Assembly: GCA_016721115.1 (NCBI GenBank)
Contig: JADKIW010000001.1
Coordinates: forward strand, 3,487,501-3,551,500
DNA length: 64,000 nucleotides
From: Candidatus Defluviilinea proxima
Lineage (GTDB): Bacteria; Chloroflexota; Anaerolineae; Anaerolineales; Villigracilaceae
Direction: 5' to 3'
Below are positions 32,441-40,896 of this stretch, in pieces. A model generated the notes under the pieces. That model had not been told where the DNA came from. It did not search any database and saw nothing but the letters and a program-made list of their open reading frames with translations. The position numbers and the translations under genes were made by a program. The first letter of the stretch is position 1. The number at the start of each line of letters is the position of its first letter.

Positions 32441-33751
32441 TTAACCACAACCTCCGCCAGATTTGTCACGCTTTAGTTGAAGTTTGATCTTGGCTTCGAA
32501 TTCCAGTTTTTCATATTCGATTGGACTCGGATCACAGGATTCGTAGCGGTCGCCCAAGGCGGCAGGGAAGATATAGGCCAATTGATCGGGAGCAGGTTTC
32601 GGGTTGGGTTGAACCGCCTGGAGCGTCTTGTCTTCTTTACCGAAGAAGGCGATCCAGTTGTTGACTCCACCTTCAAGAATGTAAACGTTCGGGACTGTGG
32701 AAGCGACAAGAGTCTTCCATGTTTTGACGGCGGCGGTCTCGTCGTTGCTCATCAGGATGAAAACGGAATTTGCAGGTGGCTCACTGAGTAATAAAGGAAT
32801 GACTTCCTCGATGCGTTCGGTGGGAATGTTGACAGCGCCTTCGATGTGGTACAAGTTGTAATCAGCCTCAGAGCGCACATCCAGATATATTAGGTTCATC
32901 GATTGGTTGTACTTTGCCTTGAACGCTTCGGCAGGCGAAACGAAAACCAAGCGATTGGACAACATTTCGTCTGCAGTGTAGATAACGGTGTTGACAATGG
33001 GGTCAGCATTGAGTTGCGGGATGGTCTCCGTTCGGGTAAAGGTGAGCTTGTTATATTTTTGTTCAAGCGATGGTGAGCCGATGAAAACGACTGCGAGGGC
33101 GAGGACGACCAGTGCGCCAGCGCCTACAATGCGAAGTTTGGGCTCTTTGCTCATATCTTTTTTACCGATGATGCGTTCGAGTTGTTCGGAGCCCCAGAAC
33201 ATGAAGAGTGCCATCAATACGACAAGTAGGACTACAACACCGATCGGGAGATGGAAGACTTGGTCAAGTGTGACACGTCCGTAGTAACCTGCATTGTTGT
33301 ACCATTGGGTGAAGTATTGCTCGGTCTCACCGAAGAGGAAGGCGCCAACGAAGCCGCCAGCCATGAAGAACATGCCGTCTATCTTGCCAGTGGACGCGGA
33401 TGCGAGCGAAGTCGTGGGGCAGAAGCCGCCGATGATGAAGCCTACGCCCATGATGAGCCCGCCCACAATGCCAGATGCAAGATACGTTGGATTGACCCAG
33501 ACTTGACTGAAGTTGAGAATGCCAAGCCCGACTGCGCCGAAGAGCAATACCATCGCAGTGACAATAGCGGTAAACATGACCTTGAGCACGGTAAGTTCGG
33601 TGAAGTAGAACTGTGCGGCGAGTTTGCGGGAGTCACCGAAGCCAGACATTTCGAGAGTGAAGCCGAAAGCAAAACCGATAACGCCGAAGAGCACGTACGT
33701 CCACGGGTTTGCGGCGCTTACAGCGATAAATTCAGGAAGAGGAAAGTTCAT
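32441..33751 (-). CDS. YeeE/YedE transporter half fused to a rhodanese-like domain
   Basis: Predicted 436-residue protein, last gene of the sulfur operon. The N-terminal ~250 residues are YeeE/YedE-type membrane helices with the conserved GVGFIIGGFCPTTSLA (cysteine of the thiosulfate pathway in TsuA-like proteins). A rhodanese-like domain follows (LIYLDVRSEADYNLYHIEGAVNIPTE ... VYILEGGVNNW). Where the catalytic cysteine is expected the sequence reads FILMSNDETA, so sulfur transfer by that residue is unlikely. It ends GGGCG with a stray cysteine. It pairs with the YeeE half encoded just upstream. Probable role: import or channelling of thiosulfate-like sulfur. Confidence 0.87.
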   Translation of the reverse strand: MNFPLPEFIAVSAANPWTYVLFGVIGFAFGFTLEMSGFGDSRKLAAQFYFTELTVLKVMFTAIVTAMVLLFGAVGLGILNFSQVWVNPTYLASGIVGGLIMGVGFIIGGFCPTTSLASASTGKIDGMFFMAGGFVGAFLFGETEQYFTQWYNNAGYYGRVTLDQVFHLPIGVVVLLVVLMALFMFWGSEQLERIIGKKDMSKEPKLRIVGAGALVVLALAVVFIGSPSLEQKYNKLTFTRTETIPQLNADPIVNTVIYTADEMLSNRLVFVSPAEAFKAKYNQSMNLIYLDVRSEADYNLYHIEGAVNIPTERIEEVIPLLLSEPPANSVFILMSNDETAAVKTWKTLVASTVPNVYILEGGVNNWIAFFGKEDKTLQAVQPNPKPAPDQLAYIFPAALGDRYESCDPSPIEYEKLEFEAKIKLQLKRDKSGGGCG

Positions 33752-33760
33752 AGGATACTC

Positions 33761-34312
33761 CTAGTTCCATAACTTTCTTACAAAATATGCCAGTCCATAT
33801 GCGCCGCCAAATATGGCGAACATGACTGCCCACGAGCCAGCGGAAAGAGTTGCTCCACCTGAAAGTGCCTGACCGGATGTGCATCCACGTGCCATCCGCG
33901 CTCCGTAGAGGAAAAGTACTCCGCCGAGGAATGCCATGAGCCAGCGTGTGCGATCTGAGATGTTCGGCCCTTTGGTCGTCATGAACTTGAGACGTCCATT
34001 GAACAAGCCCGAGGAGAAACCGCCAAGTAATGCGCCGAAGAATACAGGCACGATCCAATCGTCCATTGGGTTTTTATCGCCGCCCGCCATTTTTAGTAAA
34101 TATGGATTGTTGTCCACGTGGGAGGGCGAGATGGCATCCACAAGGGCGGCATCAATGCGGCTGGTTGCGCCCGAGGAGCCGAGACCATTACCTGTGAGGA
34201 AAAAGGCAAGGAAGAGTACAATGCCAAGCACCACGCCTCCAAAATAGGGATGCACGTATGCTCTTTCGGGTCGGTTGAAAATACTTTTCTTGGTAGCAGG
34301 AGCAGTTGTCAT
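33761..34312 (-). CDS. YeeE/YedE-type transporter half
   Basis: Predicted 183-residue membrane protein. A polar start (KKSIFNRPERAYVHPY) leads into about four helices. The conserved motif GARMARGCTSGQALSGGATL carries the second pathway cysteine of the YeeE family, complementing the cysteine in the next gene. The ATG overlaps the stop of the heptaheme gene as TAATG. The two genes together would form one YeeE-like transporter. Sulfur-compound transport follows from family knowledge and operon context. Confidence 0.87.
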   Translation of the reverse strand: MTTAPATKKSIFNRPERAYVHPYFGGVVLGIVLFLAFFLTGNGLGSSGATSRIDAALVDAISPSHVDNNPYLLKMAGGDKNPMDDWIVPVFFGALLGGFSSGLFNGRLKFMTTKGPNISDRTRWLMAFLGGVLFLYGARMARGCTSGQALSGGATLSAGSWAVMFAIFGGAYGLAYFVRKLWN

Positions 34313-37053
34313 TATTTTTTCTCCTTCTTTTCTTTTTTATCTTCTTTCACTTCCACGTGTTCATGTTTTTCGACTTCTTCATACCCCGTCACCATTGCCC
34401 TCATCGCCTCAAGCGGAGTTGCGCCAGTGGTGGTCATGTACACATGTACGAGGATGAAGGTTGCGAAGGTCCATGCGACAAGCGAGTGGAACGGCGCGAG
34501 GAATGGAAGTCCGCCCAAAATGTTCGGGTACTTTTGCACAAGCCACATCAATGCGCCCGTGATGATCTGCAATGGCAACAACACATTCAAGATGCCGAAG
34601 TATGTTGCCTTTTGGATCGGGTTCATACGGCTATCGGGTCGCTTTTCAAAAGGATGCCCTTCACCCTTGAAGATTCCGCTGATGTAATACTTCGCCTGCA
34701 AAATCGCATCGTCGAAAAATCCGTAAGGACGCGGGATGAATTCCCGAATACGGTCAGTGGCTAGGTGATAGAACAACGAGAGGATCGCGTTCACGACCAA
34801 TATCACCGCCAGCACGTTGTGCACTGTTACTACTCCACGGAATGAGAATGCACCGAAGATATCAGGTCTGTGAATGATGAGTCCTGTGAACAACAAAATG
34901 ACGATGGATGCGGTCTGGAGCCAATGCCAGAACCTGCGATAGGGCTCGTACATATAAACCCGCTCGGTTCTTACTGGACCGTGAGCCTGCTTCCTGGACG
35001 AGAAATATCTCAGCGTCCCATGCCCGACCACACCTAAGAGCGAACCGACGAACATCAGCGCGCCGAGCCAGTCGATCCAGTTGACACGGCTCGAACCAAA
35101 GACATACATTTTGTCATTGGCAGGGACGGGGTTGTAATAAACAGCGCCATCTGCGCCTGTGACAATTTCGCCAGATGCATTGACGTTGTTGTTCGCATCA
35201 AAGACAGGCAACGTGCCGTTCGGTGCATAGCCTGACAGCATGATGGGTTGCGAAACACGAGACTCGTCATTGTGACAGGCTTTGCAGTCGTTGACGGCAT
35301 TCTCGCCACGAGTCACGTTGTGGTTGATGCTATAGGGTTGAGACAACCCTTCGATGCGGGGATTATTGAGGCCGAGTGCAGTGAGTTTGGCCTTGACGGC
35401 TTCTTCTTTTGCAGAAGAGTCGATCTTGAGTTCAGTGTCGCTGAGTGAACCATCTTTGTTCGCGTCGAAAGTAGACATCACGTCAGCGGCGTATTTGCTA
35501 TCTTCGAAGTACGCAGATTCAAGGTCCATGAGGCGAACGGGGCGTTTATTCCCAGTTGCATCATCGTAGACCCAGTAATATGTAGTGATGAGATTGTACG
35601 GGGCGAGCAGTTGGTCGCCGTCAATATTATTGCGGTTGAGCAGAACGGGTTTGTATCCTGTTACAAGCGAAGTGACGGAGTTGGGATCACCTTCGATGCC
35701 ACGACATGTTTTGACAGGCTCGTTATTCGTTGTAAGAACTGTCCAATCATAGGATTGAATAGCAGGAGCATACATCTGCGGAATGTGGCAGGTTTCGCAG
35801 GCGACAGCGTTCATGTGTGTGTCGATGTACGGAAGCCAATCCGCGTGTCCCTTTTTGGCATCGTGGCAGGATTCACAGCGGCGCATCGTGCCTTTAAGTT
35901 CTGGCGCAATGGTAAATTGTGCGCTTTGTCCACGTGCGAAGTTGTGATCAGGTTGTTTGAGATACTCGCCGATATCGAGCTTTCGTGGATCGTAGAGCAG
36001 ATGGCTGGGCTGGGACTTTTGTGAAACATCAGAATACACAGGATTGTTGATGGAGAAGTGACAATCGGTGCATTGCAGTTGACGTTCGGCATGAATATCC
36101 CATGAGCGATTAGCTTCCGCTTTGTTGCTCAGGTTGATGCCTGATTCAGAAATTTTTTGTGATGCAACAACTTGCCCTGTTGTGGCCGTCTGTGGGTTAT
36201 TCAAATCACAGGCGGTGATGGTCAGCGGCTCGATTGCGTCTGTGTGAACTTCGCCATGACATGCGGCGCAATTGGCGTTGGTGGGATCTTGGATCTTGAT
36301 GACGTCAGCTTTGAGTTCACTGTTTTCGTTGAATGATTCAGGGTTCCAGGTCCATGTGTCTGTGGAGCCATCATGTTCAGCAATGCCAAGACCGAGAAGA
36401 GTCGCTGTGTTGGCGTTACCGAACCATCCGCTTCGAATGAAACCTGCCCTTGCGGCAGTATTGGGGCTTTCGATGTGACATAGGAAACAGTTCATTTCCA
36501 TCGTGCCAGAAGCGTTCCAATCCCAGGCTTCGACATTTCCATTTTTATTCAGGATGGCTGTCTCGTAATTCTTCGATGTACTTGAAATAGAAGTGAGAGC
36601 TTGTCCTTCTCGTGATGTTTCAGCAGGACCTCCGCCGACAACACGTGAGCCGTTCAACTTCAACCATTCCGCTGTGGACATGTCTAGGCGTTCGTCGCCT
36701 GTCTGTGAGAGATAGCGATAGGTGAGCGGGTCCCATTTGCCGAATGTGCCTGTGCTGGCGTTGAAGTCTTTGGTGTTTTTGTAGTCGCTCAGTCCGAGAT
36801 CGGAATGAAAAGCGTGTTGTTGAATGAACTTGGTGTCGTGACATTGTCCGCAGGTTTGCATGGTGGAAATAGATTTACCTGATGTCAGTACATTATCGCC
36901 ATTGGAGTCAAGCAAGGCAAAGTCTGGGTGTAAGGGAGATGCTTGGGATGTTGAAGCAGGCTCAGGTTGGGCAAGAACCGTTCCAATCCCAAAGGCGGAT
37001 ACTACGATGAGCAGTCCGATAACGATGAGTAGGTTGCGTTTTGAAATGTTCAT
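34312..37053 (-). CDS. Heptaheme cytochrome c fused to a cytochrome b561-type membrane domain
   Basis: Predicted 913-residue electron-transfer protein. A signal helix (residues 7-28) is followed by an acidic calcium-type loop (DSNGDN) and seven CXXCH motifs: CGQCH, CFLCH, CAACH, CTDCH, CESCH, CETCH and CKACH. A second calcium-type loop (DANKDGSLSD) lies before the last. From about residue 680, four or five helices resemble the cytochrome b561/NapC-like quinol-oxidising module (FWHWLQTASIVILLFTGLIIH, HNVLAVILVV, HSLVAWTFATFILVHVYMTT), ending in a K/E-rich cytoplasmic tail. It should draw electrons from quinol and pass them to the octaheme protein encoded ten bases upstream. Start at 37051-37053 avoids overlap with that gene. 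Confidence 0.87.
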   Translation of the reverse strand: MNISKRNLLIVIGLLIVVSAFGIGTVLAQPEPASTSQASPLHPDFALLDSNGDNVLTSGKSISTMQTCGQCHDTKFIQQHAFHSDLGLSDYKNTKDFNASTGTFGKWDPLTYRYLSQTGDERLDMSTAEWLKLNGSRVVGGGPAETSREGQALTSISSTSKNYETAILNKNGNVEAWDWNASGTMEMNCFLCHIESPNTAARAGFIRSGWFGNANTATLLGLGIAEHDGSTDTWTWNPESFNENSELKADVIKIQDPTNANCAACHGEVHTDAIEPLTITACDLNNPQTATTGQVVASQKISESGINLSNKAEANRSWDIHAERQLQCTDCHFSINNPVYSDVSQKSQPSHLLYDPRKLDIGEYLKQPDHNFARGQSAQFTIAPELKGTMRRCESCHDAKKGHADWLPYIDTHMNAVACETCHIPQMYAPAIQSYDWTVLTTNNEPVKTCRGIEGDPNSVTSLVTGYKPVLLNRNNIDGDQLLAPYNLITTYYWVYDDATGNKRPVRLMDLESAYFEDSKYAADVMSTFDANKDGSLSDTELKIDSSAKEEAVKAKLTALGLNNPRIEGLSQPYSINHNVTRGENAVNDCKACHNDESRVSQPIMLSGYAPNGTLPVFDANNNVNASGEIVTGADGAVYYNPVPANDKMYVFGSSRVNWIDWLGALMFVGSLLGVVGHGTLRYFSSRKQAHGPVRTERVYMYEPYRRFWHWLQTASIVILLFTGLIIHRPDIFGAFSFRGVVTVHNVLAVILVVNAILSLFYHLATDRIREFIPRPYGFFDDAILQAKYYISGIFKGEGHPFEKRPDSRMNPIQKATYFGILNVLLPLQIITGALMWLVQKYPNILGGLPFLAPFHSLVAWTFATFILVHVYMTTTGATPLEAMRAMVTGYEEVEKHEHVEVKEDKKEKKEKK

Positions 37054-37063
37054 GTCCGTTTGC

Positions 37064-38512
37064 CTATTTCTTGTCAAATCGTCCGCCCCATTTGATGGGG
37101 TCACCAGGGTAGCCGAGAGCTGCCCAATCGAGCCGACTGTTCTCGCCGTGACAGGAGTCGCATTGCAGGGCATTTTCGGCGGGTTGCACCATGTGTGTAG
37201 TTGCCCAGTACATGTAGGTTTCAGTGAAGTCGTAATGACCACTGTATTCAAGGCCTGTGATCGGCGCGGCGATCTCGAAGGCGCTGTTCCAGTCGAAGGT
37301 TGTCCAGAAACCGCCCTTACCCGATGTAACAGGTTGAAGCAGGTAGTTATTTACTGTGTCATAGGGTTGCTTGGCGATGTGTAACTTGAAGGGAAATATC
37401 TTTGCATTCTTGTCGTTGATGTCGCCAGCAGGTTTGTTGATGTACGTAACAGTATTGGGGTCGATCTTATCGCCAAGGATATAGCGGTATTCGTTGTTGC
37501 CGTTGAACCAAAGATACGTGGGTTTGAAATTCTTTTCGTAAGTAAATTCGCCTTTGATCTTCAGGTAAGTGAAATGATCGTCCTCTCGTCCTTCCTGACC
37601 TGCTTGTGACCAGTCCCAGGTTGTTTTAGTGGGATCTTGAAGAGCCATGGCAGGGATGTGGCAAGTCTGACATGCAACAGAGTCAAGGTGTGTATTGATG
37701 CGTTCATCCTCGTGTTTTTGATTCACGTGGCATTGCTGGCACGAAACTTGTTCCTTGGGGTCGATCGTGTAATTGTCGGCGATCATGCGCCCAAGAATTT
37801 GATGGTTCGTTGTGACGTGACAGTCAGTACATTGCATGTTGAAATCGCTACCCATGTGGACATCAAGGCTTTTATCAGGGAAGTAGAGACTCTCGTCGAG
37901 GTCGCCATGTTTGACGCCGTTCCCACCACCGCCATCGAAGTGACATTTTCCGCAGTTTTCACGTGTGGGTGCTCGCACACTCTTTGCGGCGGCAAGCAGG
38001 TCTACGCCATCGGCAGGGTTGCCGAAGAGACCTTTGCCGTATAAGCCAGTGTCGGCGTGGCAGGCGAGACAGTCCACGTTTTCGGGCTTGGATTGTTCTA
38101 CTTCCTTGCCTTCTTCCCATCCGTAGCCAGCATGACAGGACATGCATTTATTTTCATTCCCTTGTGAGCCGATGCAGAAGTTGTTGATCTGATTGATCTT
38201 GCCAATGGTCACGGGCACATCACGCCACGGAACGTTGAATTGTTTCGATTCCCATGTCCAGTGTGTGGTCTTCATCAGATCGGTTGCGGCATTTTCATGA
38301 CATTCGAGACAGGCTCGGGTCACATCCTGTCCTGTTTTGAAATCGCCTTTGACAATGTCGTGATGGTCCACATGGACGAGTTTGGTGGGCAGATAATCTT
38401 CAGGGTTAGTGGAAGGCTTATCGGTACGTGGGAGGAAGTAAACCACAGGGACAAGAATCACTAAAAGGATTCCGAGCAGTCCCAAGGTCCAGAACGGGAA
38501 GCGTTTCTTCAT
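37064..38512 (-). CDS. Octaheme tetrathionate-reductase-family cytochrome c
   Basis: Predicted 482-residue periplasmic-side cytochrome anchored or exported by its N-terminal helix (residues 8-28). Eight CXXCH motifs occur in order: CLECH, CMSCH, CLACH, CGKCH, CTDCH, CQQCH, CQTCH and CDSCH. The stretch NFCIGSQGNENKCMSCHAGYGW is a hallmark of the octaheme tetrathionate reductase (OTR) family. Characterised members reduce tetrathionate, nitrite and hydroxylamine in vitro, so the physiological substrate is open. It lies between the ArsR regulator and the heptaheme-b561 gene and is the likely terminal reductase of the module. Confidence 0.9.
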   Translation of the reverse strand: MKKRFPFWTLGLLGILLVILVPVVYFLPRTDKPSTNPEDYLPTKLVHVDHHDIVKGDFKTGQDVTRACLECHENAATDLMKTTHWTWESKQFNVPWRDVPVTIGKINQINNFCIGSQGNENKCMSCHAGYGWEEGKEVEQSKPENVDCLACHADTGLYGKGLFGNPADGVDLLAAAKSVRAPTRENCGKCHFDGGGGNGVKHGDLDESLYFPDKSLDVHMGSDFNMQCTDCHVTTNHQILGRMIADNYTIDPKEQVSCQQCHVNQKHEDERINTHLDSVACQTCHIPAMALQDPTKTTWDWSQAGQEGREDDHFTYLKIKGEFTYEKNFKPTYLWFNGNNEYRYILGDKIDPNTVTYINKPAGDINDKNAKIFPFKLHIAKQPYDTVNNYLLQPVTSGKGGFWTTFDWNSAFEIAAPITGLEYSGHYDFTETYMYWATTHMVQPAENALQCDSCHGENSRLDWAALGYPGDPIKWGGRFDKK

Positions 38513-38520
38513 ACATTCTC

Positions 38521-38856
38521 CTATGAAAGTTCATTAACGAGGTTTGCACGTTCGGTCATACGATCACGCATTGCAGATCGAAGAAGGTCCATCGCCTGAA
38601 TAATGCGCGAATCGGCCAGGTGATACGTGATCACTGTTCCTTGTCGTTCGGTGTACACAAGTCCACGTTCGCGTAAAACTTTGAGGTGTCTGGATGTAGT
38701 GGGTTGGGGGATGCCTAATTCGTTCGTAAGCTCTGTTACATTAAGAGAGCGCTCGTTCAATGCATATAAAATAAGAATGCGCGTCGGGTCAGAAAGTGCC
38801 GCGCAAAAATCAGCTTCGAGTTGGATGATTTCCTGTTTAAGGGTCTGATTTACCAT
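38521..38856 (-). CDS. ArsR-family transcriptional regulator
   Basis: Predicted 111-residue winged-helix regulator. The recognition region reads ELTNELGIPQPTTSRHLKVLRERGLVYTERQGTVITYHL, standard for ArsR/SmtB proteins. The only cysteine is in DFCAALSDPTRI at the position where many metal- or sulfide-sensing members keep their first cysteine; the second is missing, so classic dithiol sensing is unlikely. It is the first gene of the octaheme operon, eight bases upstream of it, and probably controls the operon from its own promoter, where a direct repeat AATATACG is found. Confidence 0.88.
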   Translation of the reverse strand: MVNQTLKQEIIQLEADFCAALSDPTRILILYALNERSLNVTELTNELGIPQPTTSRHLKVLRERGLVYTERQGTVITYHLADSRIIQAMDLLRSAMRDRMTERANLVNELS

Positions 38857-38867
38857 CTTTTTCTCCT

Positions 38868-38891
38868 AATATACGGATAAACGAATATACG
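38868..38891 (-). promoter_or_regulatory. Direct repeat at the ArsR operon promoter
   Basis: AATATACG occurs at 38868-38875 and again at 38884-38891, a 16-base period, immediately upstream of the regulator's ribosome site. This placement fits an operator covering the promoter; it could also be overlapping promoter elements. Confidence 0.4.
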
Positions 38892-38910
38892 CTTGTTTGC
38901 ATAATACTCC

Positions 38911-38944
38911 TGTGACATTTTTCACAATAGTGAAGGTTGTCACT
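38911..38944. promoter_or_regulatory. Two tandem CRP/FNR-type sites
   Basis: TGTGA-N6-TCACA (38911-38926) is followed by AGTGA-N6-TCACT (38929-38944), centres 18 bases apart. Both share the GTGA-N6-TCAC core bound by CRP-like proteins. They lie in the intergenic space between the ArsR/octaheme operon and the XRE-cupin gene and could serve either. Confidence 0.6.
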
Positions 38945-39008
38945 ATAAAGCTGGCATAATGTCACAGGCGGCATAAGGATGTGTGAGACTTTGGTAAGAT
39001 GATGAAGT

Positions 39009-39644
39009 ATGACTCTCTATCAACATGATGCACTTTCGGTAAACGTGGGTGAGCGAGTACGAGAACTTCGTACAGCCCGTAATATGACTTTGCAAGTACT
39101 TGCTACGAAAAGCGGGCTTTCCGTTCATACCTTGTCCATGATCGAGTTGGGGAAGACCTCACCATCTGTCAGTGCCTTATATAAAATTGCTGATGTGTTG
39201 AGTGTTTCCATCACGACATTTTTCAGTACCGATACAGATCAAAAACAAGTCATCTTTCTCAAATCGGATGAACGGACTCGTATGCCGTTTCCTCGTGGTT
39301 TGATAGAAGGTTTGGGCGGTGAAAAATTTTCAGGCAAGGTTGAGCCTTTTCTGCTCACACTTGAAAACAGCGCCAATAGTGGCTCAAAAATGATCTCGCA
39401 TATGGGACATGAATTTGTTTTTTGTTTGCGTGGTCAAATCGAATATCAAGTGGAGCATCACATCTACGAACTGGCCCCAGGTGATAGCCTCCTGTTTGCG
39501 GCTACCCTCAAACACCGTTGGAAGAATTCAGGCAAGCGCGTGGCTACTGCTTTGATCGTCGTTTCATGTTTTGGTGATACTAACGAGCTACAACATTTGC
39601 ACCATGGGGATACTGGACAGGAATCAAAAAGAGCGTCTCAATAG
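39009..39644 (+). CDS. XRE-cupin transcriptional regulator
   Basis: Predicted 211-residue protein: an XRE helix-turn-helix (residues about 12-66, RTARNMTLQVLATKSGLSVHTLSMIELGKTSPSVSAL) joined to a cupin sensor domain (about 110-185, with GHEFVFCLRGQIEYQVEHHIYELAPGDSLLF). This layout is common in regulators of small-molecule metabolism. It is divergent from the sulfur operon and shares its control region. Whether it controls that operon is not shown. The stop codon falls in the loop of a downstream hairpin. Confidence 0.9.
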   Translation: MTLYQHDALSVNVGERVRELRTARNMTLQVLATKSGLSVHTLSMIELGKTSPSVSALYKIADVLSVSITTFFSTDTDQKQVIFLKSDERTRMPFPRGLIEGLGGEKFSGKVEPFLLTLENSANSGSKMISHMGHEFVFCLRGQIEYQVEHHIYELAPGDSLLFAATLKHRWKNSGKRVATALIVVSCFGDTNELQHLHHGDTGQESKRASQ

Positions 39645-39654
39645 AGACGCTCTT
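39626..39654 (+). terminator. Hairpin overlapping the XRE-cupin stop codon
   Basis: GAGCGTCTC and GAGACGCTC pair around AATA; A-rich before, TTCGCTTCTT after. The TAG stop lies across the loop and second arm. A weak but plausible terminator. Confidence 0.55.
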
Positions 39655-39723
39655 CGCTTCTTAATCTGGACTTGAAGTTGCTTCGCTTCAAATATCCTTA
39701 TTTACACTGAAACTTTTCTCCAC

Positions 39724-40896
39724 TTATCCTGTGATAATGCGTTCGCTTTCATATAACTTGACGGCGATATAAGTAATTACCACTGTCAGCAGAATAGTCG
39801 CCACAGTGGAGATAACAATGTTCATTCCTGTGATCGGTTCGGAGCGTAAAAACTGATTGATCAGAATCTGTTGCCCAAATGTAGGGATAAGCATTGTCCA
39901 CAGATCTGGTTTGACCGGCAGGAACGCCAGCGCCAGGCCAGGCAAGGATGGGATCAAACCGACGAAGGGCAGATACGTTCCCGCTTCCTTTGCAGTTTTG
40001 GTGAACGAAGCGATCAACGTTTGGATCGCACACGCTAGAAACACGATCGGGATACAGATCAGGAATACAGCCATCAACGTGCTCATATCAAAGCCGATCT
40101 GGACCCCGATCAATTCCTCGATAGGTAGCAGACGGAAGATTGCGGCAAACCCAGCCAGTGTAATTATTAAGTTGATCGTTGCAAACGGCGTTGCCGCAAG
40201 CATTTTGCCAATGGCAACCCATCCGCGGCGTAGGGGATTGATCAACAAAGGTTCCAGAGATCCGCGTTCCCGTTCGCCAGCTGTTGCATCGGTAATGACG
40301 GGTGATGCGCCGTTGAAGATCGCAAAGATGATGAAGTATGGCAACATCGAAATGAAGATCAATGCCTGGCTTTGGGGTGTGGCGGTGTCTATCTCTTCGA
40401 TCTGTAGGACCTGTGTCACTTCTGGGCTGACGCCGCGCAAGCTCAAGCGTAACAGACCGATATATTCGCTGTAGCCATTAAGCAGGCTCTGTGTACGGTT
40501 GATATCTGCTGAAGCAGATTGACGTGTGCTATCGAAGACCAGACGTAGGGTTGCAGATTCTCCTGATGTGAATTCCTCGCCATAATCCTCAGGGATGATC
40601 AGGGCCACGTTGATATCACCTGCTATGACGGCCGCCTCAGGGTCTACAGGGGCGGTTTTGATGATGACATCCTGCTGTTCAAGGTAGGCGATCAGGTTGG
40701 GGGCATTCTCTGCACCTGAAACTGGCAAGACCAGAGATTGCTCAACTCTATCTCGAAATGTATTGCCGAGTAACATGATCATCCCACCGAGAAGAAGAGG
40801 ACCAAAGAGGGCCCAGAACAAGCCTGTCATCCAACTGCGGTAATCACGCAGATTGTCGAGCAGTTCTTTTTGAAAGATGATAAAAATCTTTTTCAT
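39724..40896 (-). CDS. ABC-2 type exporter permease (NatB-like)
   Basis: Predicted 390-residue membrane subunit. One helix at the N-terminus, a large extracytoplasmic domain (about 45-170, with IIPEDYGEEFTSGESATLRLVFDSTRQSA), then five or six helices; the motif TDATAGERERGSLEPLLINPLRR is typical of the NatB/ABC-2 family. The gene's ATG overlaps the ATPase stop as TAATG, so the two are coupled. Probable export of a cation or other small molecule; substrate not evident. Confidence 0.87.
   Translation of the reverse strand: MKKIFIIFQKELLDNLRDYRSWMTGLFWALFGPLLLGGMIMLLGNTFRDRVEQSLVLPVSGAENAPNLIAYLEQQDVIIKTAPVDPEAAVIAGDINVALIIPEDYGEEFTSGESATLRLVFDSTRQSASADINRTQSLLNGYSEYIGLLRLSLRGVSPEVTQVLQIEEIDTATPQSQALIFISMLPYFIIFAIFNGASPVITDATAGERERGSLEPLLINPLRRGWVAIGKMLAATPFATINLIITLAGFAAIFRLLPIEELIGVQIGFDMSTLMAVFLICIPIVFLACAIQTLIASFTKTAKEAGTYLPFVGLIPSLPGLALAFLPVKPDLWTMLIPTFGQQILINQFLRSEPITGMNIVISTVATILLTVVITYIAVKLYESERIITG

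Noticed and set aside
33251..33772. A 173-residue frame opposite the YeeE-rhodanese gene
   Set aside because: Highly charged repetitive text arising from antisense reading of membrane helices; no ribosome site.
39001..39644. XRE-cupin protein as a member of the restriction island or a toxin-antitoxin pair
   Set aside because: Far from the island, normal composition, carries a cupin sensor domain and has no toxin partner.
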